From G965200765 sp965200765 (GTDB lineage Bacteria; Pseudomonadota; Gammaproteobacteria; Arenicellales; JAJDZL01): a stretch of DNA of 64,000 bases. The position numbers and the translations under genes are program-made. The notes under the pieces were generated by a model. The model had not been told where the DNA came from, did no database searches, and worked only from the letters and a program-made list of their open reading frames with translations. Where the stretch lies: positions 248,001 through 312,000 of the forward strand of contig OZ241380.1 of the NCBI GenBank assembly GCA_965200765.1, written 5' to 3'. Positions 1 to 8,454 of the stretch are shown here, piece after piece (the first letter of the stretch is position 1; every line of letters starts with the position of its first letter).

Positions 1-150
1 TGCTTCGGGCAAAGGATCCGATACGGATATATTGCGAGGGTCCATACCAGTTGCCACTAATCCGCCGATTAAACTGCGCGCCATATTGCCGCCGCCCACG
101 AAACCGATGCTGGGCAATGAAGGGGGTATTGGGGTACTTCTCCTTACCAT
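1..150 (-). CDS. proC: Pyrroline-5-carboxylate reductase, N-terminal fragment (cut by window edge)
   Basis: Only the first 50 residues are inside the window. They contain the Rossmann nucleotide-binding start IGFVGGGNMARSLIGGL, which is diagnostic for pyrroline-5-carboxylate reductase, the last enzyme of proline synthesis (NAD(P)H reduction of pyrroline-5-carboxylate in the cytosol). The ATG at 150 is the first in-frame start and gives a 15-residue extension before the glycine motif. No clear ribosome binding site is visible. In many bacteria proC directly follows yggS; here the same order and strand are kept, but a surface protease gene lies between them. Assignment is firm; the exact start is less so. 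Confidence 0.9.
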   Translation of the reverse strand, partial: MVRRSTPIPPSLPSIGFVGGGNMARSLIGGLVATGMDPRNISVSDPLPEA

Positions 151-576
151 GGTGAATCATCAAATAGTACTACATTGAATTGAGAATGCATGCTACGAAA
201 AATCGGAACGTTTTTGAAATGCAATCATTTGGTTCGCGTATCTGCGGCGAGCCTGCTATACTTTCCCGAATTCAGCAACACTTGCAAGTAGATAGTAGCA
301 TCGGGTATCCATAGCCCGATGGAACTTGAACTCCATACTCCGGGCGGTGAGTCACGTCCCCCAAAGCATGATAGCTAGCCGCATTTTGTGCACAAAAATT
401 CGTTTCGTCCGCACACTCACACCAACTTGTCAATGCACTTCTCTGAGAAAGTTCAATATCAACAAGTTAATGATAGCATTATACCTGTTTTGCTTGACTT
501 GAAGTACTCTTATTATCTCCCAGCACCGGGGTCAAATTAAGGTAAGGTTGGCAAGATTGATGAAAAAATTTGAGTT
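151..576. other. Intergenic region between proC and the S8 protease gene
   Basis: No credible coding frame. Visible structures are a 14-bp perfect palindrome, TTTTGTGCACAAAA, at 384-397; an inverted repeat ATCGGG/CCCGAT at 300-320 with a 9-base loop; and a minus-strand TATAAT at 478-483 without a matching -35. The region probably holds the proC promoter and the end of the protease transcript. Nothing decides between them. Confidence 0.4.
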
Positions 577-2958
577 TCACCAGTGCACTTTGTAAGCAGT
601 ACCAATGGCTGTATGTTCGATTCCTCGAGTATGCAAGGCATTTTGAGAATATGTGATTTGGAATGCAAGCGTACCATTGCCTACCTTTCGGTCATGTCGG
701 TACTTTAACTGGAGTTCCCGCGAGTTCGGTGTCAACGGGAAACGGGTTGCCGAATACAGATGGTCCCCTTCCAATGTTCTCCCGGTTGAATAGTGAAGGG
801 TGCCGTAACCTGATTCAGCGCGTAATGGTTGACTGATTGAAATCTGATTGCGACGGTTTTTATCAGAATGCTCCATTGTTAGCGAAGCGGACGAATAAAA
901 GGAAGATGTTGCATTGAACATCGTACCGCTTTCATATCTGGGGCGTCCAAAAGCGATTAGCCAATCGGATTGAATTGACCAGCGAGGCAACCTTTCCGGT
1001 TTCCACTGATGCTTTCCTTCAATCCAGACCATGTTGGAATGAATTGAATTGCCGAAAGCACCTGAAGAAGTCATGCCGAGGTTGCTGTCGGTTTCCGCGA
1101 TAAAACCGGTACGAAACTGTTTTCCAAGTGGTTTGAACGACAACCCGAAAGTGTTCCATGCACCGCCGCTTACGCCTTGCTTCGTTTCTTCAGAATATGA
1201 AAATTGAAAATCGTGCAACCCGGGAATATTGAGTGAAGGCAACTTTATCCAGGCCAGAGATTGCAAGGGTCCATTTTGCCCGGAACTGTCAGAAAATCCT
1301 GGAATGGTCTGCTGGCTTGGTACACTGTTTGCAAACAGGGATTCAGCATTTTTCCAAAATGGTGCATTGTAGGAGTCGAACGATGCGAATTCAATGCCAC
1401 TCAATCGATTTCCGATATCCCCCCAAGCAGCAGGAACTTGCAAAGTCGTGCTTGCCAAGGAAGCATTTGTGGTTGGTGTACCAGTCTGTAGCGTACCGAT
1501 TGGGCGAGTAGCGGCGTTCAAATCCAGTAGCCCGGCGCCGTAAATTCGGGAATTTTTATAGTACCCTGATCGATTGGCGGTATTGAGTACTCGTAGCGTT
1601 GCTTCTCGAGGTGAAATCTGGGCTCTGCCATCTCTTTGAAATTGTTCCAGAACCAAAGCGATTCCACCGCTGACTATAGCTGTCGCGAAAGATGTTCCAT
1701 CCACTTCTCTGGAATCGGCTGACGAGCTACTGGGATATACGCCCCGGGCGAACCAAGGTGCTGCCAAGCAAAAATGACGTCCATCCCGTACAGCATTCCA
1801 ATCGGATGGCAATCCGCCGCAATGGTTTGATCTTCGGTGTAGTCGTCCATCTTCATTAACACCGACAACGGCAATATACAATCCGCGAAGCTCTGCAATT
1901 CGAGTACCTCTAGTGGCACCAGCATTCGGCATGGGCTCGCCACTGTTTCCAGCTGCAATGACGTGGACAGTTTGCTCACTCGCAGGGATACTCGTCTGAG
2001 TCAGTACACCGTAGAGTTGCGGCATATTTGTCCGTAACCACTGTTCATTCTGGATGGCATTGGAGAATCGCGTATACCGACTCCAATCGTCATCAAAAAT
2101 GGACATGCCGTAGGAGCGATTGATAAGGTCAACATTTCGATATGTTCTGCGTACAAGTTCAATCTGTTGATTCTCGAAGGCCATTGCATCAAGATTATTC
2201 ATATTGATTCGTCGTTGAACTTCCACTTGATTGAGCATGTCAACTGTTGCTCGCTTTTGTGCACGCTGACACTCATTGTCATTTTCAAGCGGAGTTGCCA
2301 TGGGAATAACGGTAGCTCTGGGTGCGACCCCCATGCGTGTACCGGCTGCAATTGATGCGACAGCAGTTCCATGCCAGCGTTTCGGTTGCCTGGATTCAGG
2401 ATCAATTTCATTCAATGCGGGAATTTCGTAATACCTGAAATCCCGGTCAGCTGTACCTGTATTTCGGATATAGACCGTGTTGTCAATGTTTGGGAAACCG
2501 TCCCTTAGAATGATCTCCCGTGCTTTGTTCAGCACATCATCGGCAGAATTTACATCATAAAATGTGCATGTATCAGAATTATCGCAATGGTTGCTTGCGT
2601 CCGGATCCCAATAGGTCAGTGTGGCGGCATCAAAACCAATGCGTCCTGAAAACTCGTCGTTCAAAATATCAATGGAATCATCATTGATACCAATTCGAAC
2701 CCCTCGTCCAGTCAGAAATCCCTTTGTTTCGGTATAAGCACCAGCCCAGCCGACTTGTTGCAAGTTCGGTTGGTTGCGTAGCCTCGCCGTTGCAGTACCA
2801 GATGGCGGTGCTACTTGTGGCGGCCGCCTTACAGTGTTGTCAGCATTTTCTGTTGGTCGTGGCAAGTTGACTGTTGGCGATACACCACTGCCGCCTCCGC
2901 CACCACAACCACCAAGAATTGCAGCTGCAACCAAGGACATGATGAGCTTTTTTCGCAT
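577..2958 (-). CDS. Lipidated S8 (subtilisin-like) serine protease with autotransporter-type C-terminus
   Basis: A 793-residue secreted protease. From the ATG at 2958 the N-terminus is a lipoprotein signal with lipobox ILGGC (Cys18), followed by a glycine run. The subtilase domain has Asp93 (IGINDDSID), His196 (RWHGTAVAS), oxyanion Asn338 (IAAGNSGE) and Ser423 (DGTSFATA), in the order and spacing of the autotransporter-type S8 subfamily. From about residue 530 the sequence alternates short polar and aromatic strands and ends in Trp, as expected of an outer-membrane beta-barrel translocator. A lipidated S8 autotransporter resembles the architecture of Neisseria NalP; homology to NalP itself is inference. 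A start seven codons upstream (2979) is possible but would bury the signal peptide. It has its own promoter about 210 bp upstream. Confidence 0.85.
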   Translation of the reverse strand: MRKKLIMSLVAAAILGGCGGGGGSGVSPTVNLPRPTENADNTVRRPPQVAPPSGTATARLRNQPNLQQVGWAGAYTETKGFLTGRGVRIGINDDSIDILNDEFSGRIGFDAATLTYWDPDASNHCDNSDTCTFYDVNSADDVLNKAREIILRDGFPNIDNTVYIRNTGTADRDFRYYEIPALNEIDPESRQPKRWHGTAVASIAAGTRMGVAPRATVIPMATPLENDNECQRAQKRATVDMLNQVEVQRRINMNNLDAMAFENQQIELVRRTYRNVDLINRSYGMSIFDDDWSRYTRFSNAIQNEQWLRTNMPQLYGVLTQTSIPASEQTVHVIAAGNSGEPMPNAGATRGTRIAELRGLYIAVVGVNEDGRLHRRSNHCGGLPSDWNAVRDGRHFCLAAPWFARGVYPSSSSADSREVDGTSFATAIVSGGIALVLEQFQRDGRAQISPREATLRVLNTANRSGYYKNSRIYGAGLLDLNAATRPIGTLQTGTPTTNASLASTTLQVPAAWGDIGNRLSGIEFASFDSYNAPFWKNAESLFANSVPSQQTIPGFSDSSGQNGPLQSLAWIKLPSLNIPGLHDFQFSYSEETKQGVSGGAWNTFGLSFKPLGKQFRTGFIAETDSNLGMTSSGAFGNSIHSNMVWIEGKHQWKPERLPRWSIQSDWLIAFGRPRYESGTMFNATSSFYSSASLTMEHSDKNRRNQISISQPLRAESGYGTLHYSTGRTLEGDHLYSATRFPLTPNSRELQLKYRHDRKVGNGTLAFQITYSQNALHTRGIEHTAIGTAYKVHW

Positions 2959-3573
2959 CAGAGTATCGCCTGCATACAAACTGGTTTCACCCCGAAGTAG
3001 TCCAATATTTTATTTCAGGAATTATATACATAGCTTTACAAGGCTTGGATTTATAGAAAAATATTCTAATTTTAGTAATAGATTGACTTGTAACTGTAAA
3101 ATTATTCCCCAAAATCTGGAAATGATGGAAAATAATTCCCTTTGTCAAGTCATATATTCATTATATGCTTTGATTATACTTGACAAAATCATAATTTACA
3201 AAAAATCAATCACTAATGCAACCTTATCAATATTCTGGTCGTCGAATCCGGGGACTTTCGTATTGTGAAACGGCGACTTTTCGTGATTCAGATGCATGGA
3301 GCCCTTGCCGCGAAGGATGTGATCGTCGAGCAAAAATTGGCATCTCACGCGTTGATTCATTTGAAATCTCAATCTACGCCCTTTCCCTCTACGCTCCTTG
3401 TCAAGTACTTTCATTCTTTTTCGTTTAAAATGTCGCTAACTAATTGTTTTTGTGAAATAAATTGAGATCAATAACAGTTTTGAAATCCACATGCGTTCAA
3501 TTGTATTCCTAGTGTTGATGGGCACGGAACCGTTCTGTACTAGTGAACTTCAATCAAAATTCTGCCGTTGGAT
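2959..3573. other. 615-bp intergenic region upstream of the protease gene
   Basis: The half next to the protease is AT-rich and carries a good minus-strand promoter (annotated separately). Short open frames on both strands between 3196 and 3465 show no recognisable domain, lack ribosome binding sites and overlap each other, so I do not call them genes. A degraded gene remnant there cannot be excluded. Confidence 0.4.
3173..3201 (-). promoter_or_regulatory. Sigma-70 type promoter for the S8 protease gene
   Basis: On the minus strand TTGTAA (3201-3196) and a perfect TATAAT (3178-3173) are separated by 17 bp. Transcription would begin near 3166 and leave a leader of about 208 nt before the ATG at 2958. 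This gives the protease a transcript separate from yggS. Confidence 0.6.
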
Positions 3574-4272
3574 TCACTGGCGAACTGGTCGGGGTCCAAA
3601 TAATGCAGTCCCGATCCTTACATGTGTTGACCCCTCTGCAATTGCCGCTTCCATGTCAGCGGTCATGCCCATTGACAGAGTGTCCATCGCATAACCGCGT
3701 TCATTGATTGTCTCAAGCAATCGACGCAATTCTGTAAATACAGCACGTTGCTTCATCGAATCGGGTTCCGGTTGCGGGATGATCATCAGGCCCCGAACCG
3801 ATACATTTTCGAACGCACTGATTTCCTCTACCAAGTTACCAATCTCGGCCGCAGAGGCCCCCGACTTGGTTTGCTCCGCCTGTAAATTCACCTGGATGCA
3901 AATGTTCAATGGTGGCATGTCAGAACCTCTTTGATTTGCCAGCCGTCGAGCAATTTTCACCCGGTCCACACTGTGAACCCACGAAAAGCTATTCGCAATC
4001 TCTTTGGTTTTGTTGCTTTGAATATGACCAATAAAATGCCATTCCAAATTCAAATCAGCCAGTGCCTCCTGCTTTGTTTTGGCTTCCTGTACAAAATTCT
4101 CTCCGAATGCTCGTTGCCCCAGCAAAGCCATTTTGCGTATCGACTCCACTGAGTGCAGCTTGGAGACAGCAACCAGTTTCACAGATTCGCATGGGCGACC
4201 CGCGGAGGCTTCCATTGTTCGAATTTGTTCAATTACAGTCTTGTAGTTGCTTTGCAGATTGGCTGTTGTCAC
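3574..4272 (-). CDS. yggS: YggS/PROSC family pyridoxal-phosphate homeostasis protein
   Basis: 232 residues, the usual length of the family. It binds pyridoxal phosphate without known catalytic activity and buffers the free cofactor in the cytosol. The PLP lysine lies in KLVAVSK (Lys38). Other family blocks are FGENFVQEAKTK, WHFIGHIQSNK, LSMGMTADMEAAI and STHVRIGTALFG. The start is GTG at 4272; a weak GGAA lies about 9 bases upstream. It is the gene normally found just before proC on the same strand, here separated by the protease gene. Confidence 0.93.
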   Translation of the reverse strand: MTTANLQSNYKTVIEQIRTMEASAGRPCESVKLVAVSKLHSVESIRKMALLGQRAFGENFVQEAKTKQEALADLNLEWHFIGHIQSNKTKEIANSFSWVHSVDRVKIARRLANQRGSDMPPLNICIQVNLQAEQTKSGASAAEIGNLVEEISAFENVSVRGLMIIPQPEPDSMKQRAVFTELRRLLETINERGYAMDTLSMGMTADMEAAIAEGSTHVRIGTALFGPRPVRQ

Positions 4273-4294
4273 AAAGATTTTCCAAGATTCATTA

Positions 4295-4323
4295 TTGACT
4301 GCAGTCCAATTTCATAATATCGT
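4295..4323 (+). promoter_or_regulatory. Possible promoter for ybaK
   Basis: TTGACT (4295-4300) and TATCGT (4318-4323) are separated by 17 bp, 45 bp before the ybaK start. The -35 overlaps a 10-bp palindrome GACTGCAGTC (4297-4306). The -10 matches only four of six consensus bases, so this is tentative. Confidence 0.35.
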
Positions 4324-4367
4324 AAATGGTCGCATGAATGGTAATTTCCAACACTTGAACAATACGA

Positions 4368-4841
4368 ATGAGCAAGGCAAACGGGAGAGTCATTGCGGCA
4401 CTGAATGAGCTGGAAATTTCAGCAGATATCCGAATTTTGGATCGAGATACCCGAACCGCTCCCCAAGCAGCAGAAGTCGTTGGTTGTGATGTCGCGCAAA
4501 TTCTGAAATCGCTGATATTTCGAACCGAATCCGGTCGTGCATTGCTTGCAATCACCAGCGGTGCCAATCGCGTTGATGTGAATCGCCTTAAAGAACTGGT
4601 TGGCGAAAGAGTACTCCGCGCCGATGCAGATTTTGTCCGTCAAGCAACCGGTTATGCAATCGGCGGCGTGCCGCCGGTCGGCCATGTGGGTACGGTGGAA
4701 ACATTTTTTGACCCCGACTTGTTCAAGCATGAAACTGTATGGGCTGCCGCTGGAACGCCCAATTCGCTTTTTCCAATTCAACGCGACGACTTGTACAAAC
4801 TTGCCGGAGAGCGAATCCACGCTTTCACCGAACAAAACTGA
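4368..4841 (+). CDS. ybaK: YbaK/EbsC-type aminoacyl-tRNA deacylase
   Basis: 157 residues. The family hydrolyses mischarged aminoacyl-tRNAs in trans (for E. coli YbaK, Cys-tRNA-Pro), acting as a translation quality-control factor in the cytosol. Visible hallmarks are Lys47 in AQILKSLIFR, the catalytic lysine region, the loop TGYAIGGVPPVGH and the C-terminal AAGTPNSLFPI. The gene lies alone on the plus strand between minus-strand yggS and pyrC'. Which amino acid it removes cannot be read from sequence, because ProX, YbaK and EbsC types share these motifs. Confidence 0.9.
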   Translation: MSKANGRVIAALNELEISADIRILDRDTRTAPQAAEVVGCDVAQILKSLIFRTESGRALLAITSGANRVDVNRLKELVGERVLRADADFVRQATGYAIGGVPPVGHVGTVETFFDPDLFKHETVWAAAGTPNSLFPIQRDDLYKLAGERIHAFTEQN

Positions 4842-4843
4842 AG

Positions 4844-6118
4844 TCAATTTCGCTCGTAGAGAATCATTCCGTTGGAAATCGTATAGACAACCTGTCCGCG
4901 GAGCATCCAGCCATGGAATGGACTGTTTCGACCACGACTGAGCATTTGTTCTGGGTTGAACTGCCATTGCGTATCGGGGTTGAAAATGCAAATATCTGCC
5001 TGACTGCCCAAGGATAACGTACCTACATTAATACCAAGAATTCTTGCCGGATTACTGGTTAGCAAGCCGATTGCAGTGGATAAATCAACCACATCTTCAT
5101 CGACTAACCGGAGAGTGAGCGACAGCAGAGTTTCCAAGCCGGAAATACCCGGTGAAGATTGACTGAAAGGAGCCAGCTTGTTGTCCATGTTGCAAGGTTG
5201 ATGGTCCGAACAGATGGCCGAAACAGTTCCTTCCATGATTCCTTGACGGAGCCGGTCGCGATCCTGTTTGCTGCGCAGTGGCGGAATAACATGGCAAAGA
5301 GTATTGAATTCATCGGCATCCTTTTCGGTCAGGTGAAGGTTATGAATGGCAACATTTGCCGATACTTGCAAGCCTTTTTTCTTCATATCGTTAATCATGT
5401 CAACCGAATGCCCACAAGACAGCTTGCTGAAATGAGCATGTACACCGGTAGTTTCAACCAGTGCCAGGTCCCGTGCAACCGCCACCGTTTCAGCGGCTTC
5501 CGGAATTGCCGGCAAACCAAGTTTGGTGCTGATTTCACCTTCGTGAATGCATCCGTTTCCGGTCAGCCACGGGTCATGCGACTGAATGAATACCGTAATG
5601 TCAAATGTTGCTGCGTATTGCATTGCCCGGCGCATTACCAAGGTATTTTGTACCGCGTTTTCTGCATTACTAACCCCCACGCATCCGGCATCCATCAAAG
5701 ATGCCATGTTTGTCAAGGCATCGCCTTTCAGCCCGACGGTAAGCGCACCAAGCGGCAGAATGCGAACGCCGCTAAGCATTTCGGCATTTTCCCGAATGAG
5801 ATGGGCCATTGCCGGTGTATCAATCACGGGTTGTGTATTGGGTTGAATGCACACTGTCGTGATTCCGCCCTTGAGTGCGGAACTGGATTCTGTAGGGATG
5901 GTCCGGGTGGGGTCGACAGCCGGTTGTCCCATTTTAGTATTCATGTCGACCAAACCTGGACAAACCACCAAACCGGTTGCATCGATTTCGCGATTTGAAT
6001 TTGTGTGAGAATCGCCAGGGAATTTGGAGATGATGCCGTTGGTAACGTAAACATCCCGAATTTCGTCAGTCCGGTTCGCTGGATCGACCACACGGCCATT
6101 GCGTATCAGAATATTCAT
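4844..6118 (-). CDS. pyrC': Non-catalytic dihydroorotase-like protein PyrC' (partner of PyrB)
   Basis: 424 residues from ATG 6118, with AGGG about 8 bases upstream; a TTG at 6124 is also in frame. The amidohydrolase fold of class I dihydroorotases is clear (GLVVCPGLVDMN, TVCIQPNTQPV, HAHFSKLS, ICSDHQPC, NPARILGI). The zinc-binding HxH and the following substrate Arg are replaced: the block reads VDMNTKMGQP, so Asn, Lys and Gly stand where His, His and Arg belong. This is the signature of the inactive PyrC' of Pseudomonas-type pyrBC' operons, which is required for assembly or stability of aspartate transcarbamoylase. A catalytic dihydroorotase must be encoded elsewhere. It starts 8 bases after the pyrB stop. 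Confidence 0.9.
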   Translation of the reverse strand: MNILIRNGRVVDPANRTDEIRDVYVTNGIISKFPGDSHTNSNREIDATGLVVCPGLVDMNTKMGQPAVDPTRTIPTESSSALKGGITTVCIQPNTQPVIDTPAMAHLIRENAEMLSGVRILPLGALTVGLKGDALTNMASLMDAGCVGVSNAENAVQNTLVMRRAMQYAATFDITVFIQSHDPWLTGNGCIHEGEISTKLGLPAIPEAAETVAVARDLALVETTGVHAHFSKLSCGHSVDMINDMKKKGLQVSANVAIHNLHLTEKDADEFNTLCHVIPPLRSKQDRDRLRQGIMEGTVSAICSDHQPCNMDNKLAPFSQSSPGISGLETLLSLTLRLVDEDVVDLSTAIGLLTSNPARILGINVGTLSLGSQADICIFNPDTQWQFNPEQMLSRGRNSPFHGWMLRGQVVYTISNGMILYERN

Positions 6119-6126
6119 TTTCAACC

Positions 6127-7095
6127 CTAGCGATTGCCGCCCATGATCTGCACCATGACTGCCATTCGTACCGCAATACCGTTAGCTACTTGTGCGAGAA
6201 TCAGCGATTGGGTGCCGTCCGCCACCGACGATGCAATTTCCAAACCACGGTTGATGGGGCCAGGGTGCATCACCAGTACGTCCGGCTTTGCAACCGCCAG
6301 TCGTTCTTCCGTTAATCCGTAGCGTTGGTAGAATTCTTCCGGACTGGGGATTAGTTGTCCGGCCATTCTTTCCAGCTGCAGTCTGAGCATGATGACAATA
6401 TCGGCATCTTGCAACCCCTCATTCAGGTCCGTAAACACTTTCACACCCAATTTTTCCACTTCAGTCGGTATCAGGGTTCGGGGTGCGACAATTCGAACTT
6501 CCTTCGTCCCCAGCAGATTTAAGGCGCGAATATCAGATCGCGCAACACGAGAGTGCAGTATGTCTCCGACAATAGTGACGGTCAGGTTCTCGAAAGAACC
6601 CTTTCGTTGTCGAATTGTCAGCATGTCCAACAGTGCCTGAGTTGGATGAGAGTAGCGGCCGTCGCCTGCATTGATAATATGGACATGTTCTGGAACATGC
6701 TGGGCAATCAGGTTGGCAGTTCCGCTGAACGGATGTCGCACAACAAACATGTCAGTATGCATCGCTTCTAGTGTATTGATTGTGTCAAGCACTGATTCGC
6801 CTTTGCTGATGGACATGCCATCGGACTGCAGATTGATGACATCCGCCGACAATCGTTTGGCGGCCATCTCGAATGTAGTGCGTGTTCGGGTGCTGGGCTC
6901 AAAAAAGAGATTGACGACAGTCTTGCCCCGAAGTGTTGGAACTTTTTTGATTTCCCGGCTTGAAAAATCAATGAATGATTCGGCAATCCGAAGAATGGTT
7001 TCAACCATCTCGCGGGGCAATTCGCCTATAGAAATGAAATGCCGGAGGTTTCCTCGCGAATCCAGTTGAATATTTTGAGACTCGGCTTTGGCCAT
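6127..7095 (-). CDS. pyrB: Aspartate carbamoyltransferase catalytic subunit
   Basis: 322 residues. It catalyses carbamoyl phosphate + aspartate to carbamoyl-aspartate, the committed step of pyrimidine synthesis. The carbamoyl-phosphate loop FFEPSTRTRTTFE, the HPTQALLDM block and the aspartate-side VLVMHPGPINRG are all present. The start ATG (7095) abuts the pyrR stop (7096-7098), and pyrC' follows within 10 bases, so pyrR-pyrB-pyrC' is a tightly coupled transcription unit. No regulatory pyrI-type gene is visible, consistent with the PyrB/PyrC' dodecamer type. Confidence 0.95.
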   Translation of the reverse strand: MAKAESQNIQLDSRGNLRHFISIGELPREMVETILRIAESFIDFSSREIKKVPTLRGKTVVNLFFEPSTRTRTTFEMAAKRLSADVINLQSDGMSISKGESVLDTINTLEAMHTDMFVVRHPFSGTANLIAQHVPEHVHIINAGDGRYSHPTQALLDMLTIRQRKGSFENLTVTIVGDILHSRVARSDIRALNLLGTKEVRIVAPRTLIPTEVEKLGVKVFTDLNEGLQDADIVIMLRLQLERMAGQLIPSPEEFYQRYGLTEERLAVAKPDVLVMHPGPINRGLEIASSVADGTQSLILAQVANGIAVRMAVMVQIMGGNR

Positions 7096-7596
7096 CTACG
7101 CGCCGGTTATTTCAGAGTAGGTAAGCATGCCGTTCGCGGCCACTTTCACACTCAGGTTGCTGTCCAGCGACATATTGTACCCAACAATATCCGCTTGCAC
7201 TGGCAATTCGCGTCCACCGCGGTCGAGCAATACAGCGAGTGTAACCGATGATGGTCGCCCCCAGGCAAACAACTCGTTCATGGCTGCCCTCACTGTTCGT
7301 CCGGTATACAGCACATCATCAATCAAAATGATATGACGATTATCTATCGGCACAGGCAGAGTGGAAGCCTTTACTTCAGGATTCAGGCCGATACGACTGA
7401 AGTCGTCGCGATAGAATGAAATATCAAGTGCGCCTAGCGGTTCCTCAAAACCGCACGTAGCATGCAAGTGTTCGCTAATCCACAAACCGCCTGCCAGAAT
7501 CGCTACCAGCAACGGGTTTTGGTCCTGATAATTCTGCATTTTCTGTTGCATTTCCGTCAGCAGTTGGGCAATAGGCAATTGGGTTTCGCGTGTCAC
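7096..7596 (-). CDS. pyrR: PyrR bifunctional pyrimidine operon regulator / uracil phosphoribosyltransferase
   Basis: 166 residues with the type I phosphoribosyltransferase PRPP loop IILIDDVLYTGRTVRAAM. PyrR proteins bind UMP or UTP and regulate pyr genes, in some phyla by mRNA attenuation, and many have uracil phosphoribosyltransferase activity. The GTG start (7596) overlaps the ruvX stop (GTGA), so it is translationally coupled. I could not identify an attenuator hairpin in the tight spacing around it. Regulatory activity in this organism is therefore inference from the family and its place at the head of pyrB-pyrC'. Confidence 0.9.
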   Translation of the reverse strand: MTRETQLPIAQLLTEMQQKMQNYQDQNPLLVAILAGGLWISEHLHATCGFEEPLGALDISFYRDDFSRIGLNPEVKASTLPVPIDNRHIILIDDVLYTGRTVRAAMNELFAWGRPSSVTLAVLLDRGGRELPVQADIVGYNMSLDSNLSVKVAANGMLTYSEITGA

Positions 7597-8060
7597 TCCT
7601 CCGCTCCTTTGCTGTGACTCTGCAATGTGTTGCCAGAATTGAGCCAGGTTTCAACAATGATTTTTGCCGCCACCTGATCTCTCAGTTTCAATCTCCGCAT
7701 CGCCGTTGAATGAGTTGCAAGTTGATGCATGGCTTCCTGGGTACTTAGTTCTTCATCAACAAATTGAACGGGGAGTTTGTAAACTGATTCAAGCCTTCGT
7801 CCAAATCGCCTGATGGTGCGAAGAAATGTACTGGATGTTTCTTCCGCGGATTTTGGCAGTCCGACAATCAGTTGGTCAGGCGCCCAGGTATCGATCAATT
7901 TCTGAATTTCTCCCCAGTCCGGTTGGTTGTTGGCCACTGACAAAGTTGCAATGCCGCGTGCCAGTCCGGTAATCCTGTTGCCTACGGCCACACCAATTCT
8001 TCTTTCGCCGTAGTCAAAGCCAATTACCACTTCGCAATTGTCAGGACTGCTGTTCAACAC
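7593..8060 (-). CDS. ruvX: RuvX/YqgF family RNase H-fold nuclease (putative pre-16S rRNA nuclease)
   Basis: 155 residues. The RNase H-like fold is shown by VIGFDYGERRIGVAVG with its catalytic Asp, the second strand QLIVGLPKS, the Glu-bearing FVDEELSTQEA and the Asp in LKLRDQVAAKII. The family matures the 5' end of 16S rRNA and was originally named as a Holliday junction resolvase. The start is GTG (8060) or the adjacent TTG (8057). It overlaps the end of a small upstream frame by a few bases and pyrR by four bases. The order yqgE-ruvX-pyrR-pyrB is typical for gammaproteobacteria. Confidence 0.92.
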   Translation of the reverse strand: MLNSSPDNCEVVIGFDYGERRIGVAVGNRITGLARGIATLSVANNQPDWGEIQKLIDTWAPDQLIVGLPKSAEETSSTFLRTIRRFGRRLESVYKLPVQFVDEELSTQEAMHQLATHSTAMRRLKLRDQVAAKIIVETWLNSGNTLQSHSKGAEE

Positions 8061-8218
8061 TCGTAATGCTCCGCTTCCCGATAGCTGGCTTTCACGTCAG
8101 AAATCGTCTGTTGAACATCCTCAACTGCCCATTCGAGTAGTGAGATGAATGTTTTTGGTGGCAAGTCGAATGGCAGGGATTCAATCATGTCAGCGAGACA
8201 ATAACAACCATTGCGCAT
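8054..8218 (-). CDS. Small hypothetical protein (54 aa) overlapping the ruvX start
   Basis: A 54-codon frame from ATG 8218 to the TGA at 8056-8054, so its stop overlaps the ruvX start as in coupled genes. The deduced peptide is helical and acidic, with segments LADMIESLPFDLPP and ISLLEWAVEDVQQTI, and has natural-looking composition. I do not recognise it. The frame continues open upstream to about 8262 with no other ATG. It partly overlaps another frame at 8185-8427, so one of the two, or a frameshifted fusion of both, may be the real gene in the yqgE-ruvX gap. Confidence 0.35.
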   Translation of the reverse strand: MRNGCYCLADMIESLPFDLPPKTFISLLEWAVEDVQQTISDVKASYREAEHYEC

Positions 8219-8427
8219 AACAGTCTTCGATTCGGGTCCTTGCCTGTATATCCAAATTGGTCAAGGGTGGATACCTCAGTGGATCGCTCAAGTGTCAAAT
8301 GTTGATTTGTACCAAACAGCAATTCATCAGGCAACCATTCGTAGTCCACAGGCGGAGTTTCAGGGAAGGGGACTGTGTATGCCGAGTTGCAGAAATGCCC
8401 ATGGGCAAAGTAGATTGAGTTATTCAT
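8185..8427 (-). CDS. Hypothetical protein (80 aa) between yqgE and ruvX
   Basis: An 80-residue frame starting 27 bases after the yqgE stop on the same strand. Part of it looks protein-like (ETPPVDYEWLPDELLF, TLDQFGYTGKDPNRR), but no family is recognised and no clear ribosome binding site precedes it. Its last 10 codons overlap the following 54-residue frame in a different phase. It may be a small operon member, a frameshifted remnant together with its neighbour, or spurious. Confidence 0.25.
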   Translation of the reverse strand: MNNSIYFAHGHFCNSAYTVPFPETPPVDYEWLPDELLFGTNQHLTLERSTEVSTLDQFGYTGKDPNRRLLCAMVVIVSLT

Positions 8428-8454
8428 ACGCGCACGAACCGGGGGATGCGCGAA

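Noticed and set aside
3196..3465. Short overlapping frames on both strands upstream of the protease gene
   Set aside because: No family resemblance, no ribosome binding sites, and mutual overlap; probably chance frames.
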